Below are positions 59,600 to 64,000 of a DNA stretch of 64,000 nucleotides, piece after piece; position 1 is the stretch's first letter, and each line of letters begins with the position of its first letter. The DNA is from Bacteroidaceae bacterium (GTDB lineage: Bacteria; Bacteroidota; Bacteroidia; Bacteroidales; Bacteroidaceae): assembly GCA_017520935.1 (NCBI GenBank), contig JAFXEF010000035.1:1-64000 (forward strand). Direction: 5' to 3'. Both the position numbers and the translations under genes were made by a program. The notes below the pieces were generated by a model that was not told the origin of the DNA, searched no databases, and worked only from the letters and a program-made list of their open reading frames with translations.

Positions 59600-60847
59600 A
59601 TGGCTATAATCAAACCATTCAAGGGCATACGCCCCCCAAAGGCTCTTGTTGAGAAGGTACAGAGCCGCCCATACGATGTGCTTAACTCTGACGAGGCACG
59701 TGCGGAGGCCGAAGGCAATGAGATGTCGCTCTATCATATCATCAAACCCGAGATTGATTTTCCAGTAGGCACCGACGAGCACGACCCACGTGTATATGAG
59801 AAGGCCGCCGAGAACTTTGCCCTCTTCCAGGAGAAAGGCTGGCTCGTGCAGGACGAGAAGGAACAGTACTACGTATATGCACAGACGATGAACGGCAAGA
59901 CCCAATACGGTCTCGTGGTGTGTGCCTACGTTGATGACTACCTCAACGGTGTCATCAAGAAGCACGAGCTCACCCGTGCCGACAAGGAGGAGGACCGCAT
60001 GAAGCACGTGCGCGTGAACAATGCCAACATCGAGCCCGTCTTCTTTGCTTACCCCGACAACGCGGAGCTTGACGCACTCGTGGCCCGCTACACAGCCCAG
60101 GCTCCCGAGTACGACTATGTGGCTCAGGGTGACGGTTTCCGCCACCAGCTATGGGTCATCGACAACGAGGCCGACATGGCCGCCATCACCGCAGCATTTG
60201 CCCAGATGCCTGCTCTCTACATCGCCGATGGCCATCACCGCTCGGCTGCAGCAGCTCTCGTAGGTGCCGAGAAGGCACGCCAGAACCCTAACCATCGCGG
60301 CGATGAGGAGTACAACTACTTCATGGCTGTATGCTTCCCTGCCGGACAGCTCACCATCATCGACTACAACCGCGTGGTGAAAGACCTCAACGGCCTCACC
60401 CCCGAGGAGCTGCTCGCCAAGCTCAGCGACAACTTCATTGTAGAGCCTAAGGGCACGGAGATATATAAACCCGTAGCGCTTCATAACTTTTCCCTCTACG
60501 TCGACGGCCAGTGGTATAGCCTTACCGCCAAGGAAGGCACATACGACGACAACGACCCCATCGGTGTGCTCGACGTGACCATCTCGTCAAATCTCATCCT
60601 GCACGATATCCTCGGCCTTGGCGACCTGCGCAAGGACAAGCGCATCGACTTCGTGGGTGGTATCCGTGGCCTCGGCGAGCTGAAACGCCGTGTCGACAGT
60701 GGAGAGATGAAGATGGCCTTGGCCCTATATCCCGTATCGATGAAGCAGCTGATGGATATTGCCGACACGGGCAACATCATGCCGCCCAAGACCACGTGGT
60801 TTGAACCCAAATTGCGCTCAGGCCTGGTGATACATAAGCTTATGTAA
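59600..60847 (+). CDS. DUF1015 family protein
   Basis: A 415-residue cytoplasmic protein of the DUF1015 (SerB2-associated in some genomes) family. IKPFKGIRPPKALVEKVQSRPYDVLNSDEA opens the family; ALYIADGHHRSAAAALVG and the C-terminal VGGIRGLGELKRRVDSGE are conserved blocks. The biochemical role is unknown; frequent linkage with serA and serC in Bacteroidetes suggests serine metabolism. It starts 46 bp after serA. Confidence 0.9.
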   Translation: MAIIKPFKGIRPPKALVEKVQSRPYDVLNSDEARAEAEGNEMSLYHIIKPEIDFPVGTDEHDPRVYEKAAENFALFQEKGWLVQDEKEQYYVYAQTMNGKTQYGLVVCAYVDDYLNGVIKKHELTRADKEEDRMKHVRVNNANIEPVFFAYPDNAELDALVARYTAQAPEYDYVAQGDGFRHQLWVIDNEADMAAITAAFAQMPALYIADGHHRSAAAALVGAEKARQNPNHRGDEEYNYFMAVCFPAGQLTIIDYNRVVKDLNGLTPEELLAKLSDNFIVEPKGTEIYKPVALHNFSLYVDGQWYSLTAKEGTYDDNDPIGVLDVTISSNLILHDILGLGDLRKDKRIDFVGGIRGLGELKRRVDSGEMKMALALYPVSMKQLMDIADTGNIMPPKTTWFEPKLRSGLVIHKLM

Positions 60848-60932
60848 ATCAAGCGTGTGGTTACTCACAAATAGAATAGGAGGGTGTGTCAAAACGATGG
60901 TGCTGAAAAAGTCCCTTCACTCTCTTTACTAT

Positions 60933-60970
60933 AATTGGGAGGTTGAGATTCACTACTCAACCTCCCAATT
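60933..60970. terminator. Hairpin at left end of the IS
   Basis: A perfect 15-bp stem (AATTGGGAGGTTGAG and complement) with an 8-nt loop just inside the left inverted repeat, perhaps blocking read-through from DUF1015 into the transposase. Confidence 0.6.
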
Positions 60971-61032
60971 TAATTTATAGAGATTTGTATATCTTCTTCT
61001 TTTTCTGTAAATTTACTACAAATAAGAAGGAT

Positions 61033-62068
61033 CTGCTGAACATTCAATCACAGTTGCAATTTAGTGCCCATCGTTCACTTTATGACATATTGATACCAGC
61101 AGACAGCAAGTTTCGTCAGTTGAATGAACTGATAGATTTCTCTCTAATCAGGAATCAATCATGAGCTTTACACGAGACTTCCCAGGGTACCGGTTTCCGA
61201 AGAATCAAACATGATGGTTGGATATGCCCAGTCTCTGCTCACAACCAGAACTGATATGGGCATTGGTATTAGTGCAGGTATTCAAGAAAAGATGAATTAC
61301 CTTCAAGAAGTACTTGATGACATGGCTGTCCGTGCTATGGTGTGCAAGGATACTGATGTCCGTTATGGGCATAAGTCAACCAACAAACCGTTTACTGGTT
61401 ATAAAATACATATATCAGAAACAGAGGACGGTTTCATAACAGCTGCAATCGTAACTTCCGGAGAGAAGGGGGACGGTGCAATCTTGCCCTTGCTGATAGA
61501 AAAGACGGAAGAGAATGGACTGGATGACATTGAGGAGGTTATAGCTGATACGGCCTATTGTACAAAAGAAAACATAGAGACATGTGACACTAAGGACATA
61601 AAACTCGTAGCCCCCTTACACCCTTCGATCAATGGATTTAGAGATGAAAACGACGGTTTCATTTATAATAAGGATGCACAGAGCGTAACATGCCCAGCTG
61701 GCGAGTTGGCTGTAAAGAAGAGTTTCAAGAAGGCAAATCCTAAAAAGAAGAACAATGCCCACTATGACTATTATTTTGATGTAAACAGTGCCCGCTGAAA
61801 GACGGATGCTATAAAGAAGGGGCGAAACACAAAACATATTCTATCCGGATTCCCTCGGAAGAGCATCAGAGGCAAAAGGAATTTCAAACGACCCAGAATT
61901 TAAACGGGATATAAGGATACGAAACAGAATTGAAGGAAAGAATTCGGAACTCAAAAATAGGCATGCATGAGGACAACCATATCTTTTGGATTAAACAGCA
62001 TGGAAATACAAACTGCTGTTGCCTTATTTTATGTAAACCTCAAACGAATTATGAAGCTAATGTCATAA
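61033..62068 (+). pseudogene. Transposase of IS1182 type, decayed
   Basis: Three pieces of one transposase. The N-terminal part (about 61033-61164) reads FSAHRSLYDILIPADSKFRQ and ends in a stop. The middle (61211-61798, 195 codons) has DVRYGHKSTNKPFTGYKIHI and VIADTAYCTKENIE, with DDE-type acidic residues. The C-terminal part first reads CPLKDGCYKEGAKHKTYSI in another frame, then RIRNRIEGKNSELKNRHA, then after a further shift GLNSMEIQTAVALFYVN. At least two frameshifts and a deletion of roughly 200 residues between pieces one and two mean it cannot be active. Confidence 0.85.
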
Positions 62069-62117
62069 CCAGAGGATTTAAGGAATCGTTTCTGTAACCA
62101 GAAGGTGTAAATAAACA

Positions 62118-62173
62118 ATAAAAACAGGAAGGGATATTCCAATTATTGGAAATCTTTCTTCCTGTTTTTATTT
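62118..62173. terminator. Terminator at right end of the IS
   Basis: AATAAAAACAGGAAG and complement form a 15-bp stem at the outside of a loop that itself pairs (TTCCAA/TTGGAA). A T-run in the right arm allows termination after the transposase. Confidence 0.7.
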
Positions 62174-62317
62174 TGTAAAAAGGTTAGTGGCTAAATGACT
62201 ACTTTTTTTAGCACCATAAAAACGACACACCCCCTTCTTATAGAAGTCTTATCCTATTCTTTACTTGTTGCTCTAAAGAGGGAAAAGAAGACCTGAGAGT
62301 CTGAATCTGTTAGCGTG

Positions 62318-64000
62318 TTAGCGTCTAAAGAACTTCTTTCCACCAGTGATAAATACTCCCTGTGTGCCACCATTTGCGGCCAGACGGCCATCAATGGTGT
62401 ACACCTTGCCACCCTTCTCAAGGGTGGTCAAGGTATGAATGTGTGAAGATTCAACGGTGTAGTCAATCACTACGGTGCTTCCCTTGGCGCAGGGGATAGT
62501 GGCAATGCCATGCTCATCGAGGTTAACGCCCACCTCGGTACCGTCGACGGTAATCTTGGCCTTGGCGATGTCCATGGCACCACGCTTGCAACGTACACGG
62601 AGTTCGGCACCTGCATTGCTGATGATCGTAACCTTCTGGCACTTACCCTCGCTCCAGTTGAAGTCTACGGTAAAGTTACCCATGGCCTTCATGCCGGTCA
62701 CCTTGCCGGTCTTTTCCCAAACTGCGGGCAGGGCAGGAAGCACGTTGATGTAGCCATGTGCACTCTGCATGAGCATCTCGGCAATACCGGAGCATACACC
62801 GAAGTTACCGTCAATCTGGAACGGAGCGTGCGAGTCGAACAGGTTGTAGTAGATACCGCCTGCACCGGCATTGGTGCCATACGAAGTAGAGTGTTTCAGT
62901 GCATTCTTGATGATGATGTGGGCGTGGTCGCCATCCTGAGCACGTGCCCAGAGGTTCACCTTCCAACCCATTGACCAGCCGGTAGCGGCATCGCCACGGA
63001 GCTTGAGTGAGTTCACGGCAGGCGTGAAGTACTCGCTCTCGGGAGTAATCTGGTCCATGGGGAAGAGAGCCATCATGTGCGACATGTGGCGGTGACCGCG
63101 GTCGTTGGAGATATCAAACGGCGAATACTTCCACTCGCGGAGCAGCTTCTCGCCCTTCTTGACACCGTTATAGGTGGCACCCCAAGAGCCGGTATAGGTC
63201 TCGGTATGCAAGCCTTGGTCGGTCTTTTCGAGGTAAAGGTCAAGCTTGGCAATGTCCTCATCGGTGAGGTTCACGGCCTCCTTGCCACCGAGGATGTCGA
63301 TGGCCTCCTTGATATTGGTAAAGAGGTAGTAGATCATCTGCTGAGCATGGGCAGTACCGTCTTCGGTCTGGTTGTCGTGCTGCTCGGCACTGAACTCATT
63401 AGGAGCAACAAAGGTGCCGTCGGGCTCAAACTTGTAGGCCGGTGAGTAGTTTCTGACTCTCTCCTGTTCGTCTTTGGTGTTATCGAAACCACGATCCTCG
63501 ATGAGACGGTGGAACCAGAACTCGGCAGCACTCCACATCACGGGGAAGGCCTCTTTGAGGAACTCCTTATCCTGCGTGTAGCGCCAGTGTGTCCATAGGT
63601 GGCTGGTATACCATACATTGGCCACGAGATAGTTGTCACCCCAGGTACTCATGCTGTTGTAGAGCGATGATTCGGTGAGCACGCTCCAGCCATGGCCATT
63701 GTTGTATTCCTTGCCGACCTCTTTCCAACCTGCGCTCTGTGCACCACGGATGATGAAGTTCACGTAAGGTTTGTGCAAGTCACTGAGGTTGGTAATCTCG
63801 GTGGGCCAGTAGTTCATCTGGATATTGATGTTGGTGTGGATATCAGAGTTCCAGGGTGAGTCGGTGCCACGATCGTTCCAGATACCCTGCAGGTTGTTGG
63901 GTGCTGCTATAGGCTTGCGGTTCGAGCTGATAGCCAAGTAACGTCCGTAGTGGAAGTAGAGCTGTTCAAGGAACAGGTGGTCGTTTGCCTTGCTGTCAGC
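62318..64000 (-). CDS. GH95 alpha-L-fucosidase, N-terminus beyond the window
   Basis: 560 codons are visible, open to the right edge; the apparent start at 63937 is a TTG coding Leu within YFHYGRYLAISSNRKP, so the gene begins beyond 64000. GH95 hallmarks: NNLQGIWND, HTNINIQMNYWP (the two Asn of the fucosidase site), RGHRHMSHMMALFP, GWSMGWKVNLWARAQDGDHA and FQIDGNFGVCSGIAEM with the conserved Asp. Acts on fucosylated host or plant glycans. The C-terminus KVYTIDGRLAANGG followed by GVFITGGKKFFRR resembles a short T9SS sorting tail. Confidence 0.92.
   Translation of the reverse strand, partial: ADSKANDHLFLEQLYFHYGRYLAISSNRKPIAAPNNLQGIWNDRGTDSPWNSDIHTNINIQMNYWPTEITNLSDLHKPYVNFIIRGAQSAGWKEVGKEYNNGHGWSVLTESSLYNSMSTWGDNYLVANVWYTSHLWTHWRYTQDKEFLKEAFPVMWSAAEFWFHRLIEDRGFDNTKDEQERVRNYSPAYKFEPDGTFVAPNEFSAEQHDNQTEDGTAHAQQMIYYLFTNIKEAIDILGGKEAVNLTDEDIAKLDLYLEKTDQGLHTETYTGSWGATYNGVKKGEKLLREWKYSPFDISNDRGHRHMSHMMALFPMDQITPESEYFTPAVNSLKLRGDAATGWSMGWKVNLWARAQDGDHAHIIIKNALKHSTSYGTNAGAGGIYYNLFDSHAPFQIDGNFGVCSGIAEMLMQSAHGYINVLPALPAVWEKTGKVTGMKAMGNFTVDFNWSEGKCQKVTIISNAGAELRVRCKRGAMDIAKAKITVDGTEVGVNLDEHGIATIPCAKGSTVVIDYTVESSHIHTLTTLEKGGKVYTIDGRLAANGGTQGVFITGGKKFFRR

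Larger units (their letters stand above)
60892..62232 (+). mobile_element. IS1182-like insertion sequence remnant
   Basis: A 1341-bp element bounded by inverted repeats that begin GGGTGTGTC (60892-60900) and end GACACACCC (62224-62232); the similarity continues inward as ATGGTGCT and a run of A. It contains a broken transposase and end-proximal hairpins. It is shorter than usual full-length members (about 1.6-1.9 kb), in line with an internal deletion. No clear target duplication was seen. It lies between DUF1015 and the GH95 gene. Confidence 0.75.

Overview
The window looks like a piece of a Bacteroidales chromosome, most likely Prevotellaceae-like. Evidence: start regions carry the Bacteroidetes promoter form (-7 TAnnTTTG, sometimes with TTTG 19 bp upstream) instead of Shine-Dalgarno sites; several families are Bacteroidetes-restricted (DUF4290, DUF4837, NigD-like); arginine genes include the N-succinyl/N-acetylornithine carbamoyltransferase type; a PorW/SprE lipoprotein and three proteins with sorting-domain-like C-termini point to a type IX secretion system (T9SS). 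Assignment is from recognised sequence features, not from a search.

Layout. 1-1155: a PIN toxin/antitoxin pair bracketed by 59-bp direct repeats. 1156-3961: two lipoproteins, the first with an internal duplication and a base-composition break. 4204-11630: a housekeeping run on + (tsaB, DUF4290, murA, rimM, degenerate M23, dxr, rseP, birA). 11645-15124: a minus-strand block with a membrane-anchored HTH regulator, DUF4837 lipoprotein and small proteins. 15282-22602: pyrH, a nadX-like dehydrogenase and a 1923-residue secreted C1-type peptidase-like protein. 22799-25706: NigD-like lipoprotein, acyltransferase and ddl. 25990-30215: glutamate decarboxylase and porW. 30514-31544: a 1-kb stretch without a confident gene, rich in repeats and hairpins. 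31545-41626: uvrA with two in-frame insertions, cstA, a GHL10 glycosidase, and methylmalonyl-CoA mutase mutA/mutB. 41906-48172: the arginine cluster argB, argF', argD, argC, pspC, argG and a GNAT acyltransferase, all on minus. 48467-52619: rplS, patatin-porin and Gate-domain transporter. 52813-57159: a secreted GH2 enzyme with N-terminal beta-trefoil-like modules. 57457-60847: serine pathway serC, serA and DUF1015. 60892-62232: a decayed IS1182-like element. 62318-64000: a GH95 fucosidase cut by the window edge.

How genes work together. The arginine genes would run glutamate -> N-acylglutamate -> N-acylglutamyl-P -> semialdehyde -> N-acylornithine -> N-acylcitrulline, with argG acting later; residue 90 of ArgF' (Ala) favours the N-succinyl route. 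mutA/mutB link succinyl-CoA to methylmalonyl-CoA for propionate formation. serC and serA supply serine. PorW, the C1-like protein, the GH2 and the GH95 enzymes fit a secretion-plus-cargo theme for degrading host or dietary protein and glycans, although the genes are dispersed. Several core enzymes carry active-site changes worth attention: MurA Cys to Asp, an M23 domain lacking two His, SerA with Lys where His is normal, and Ddl with Phe at the specificity position.
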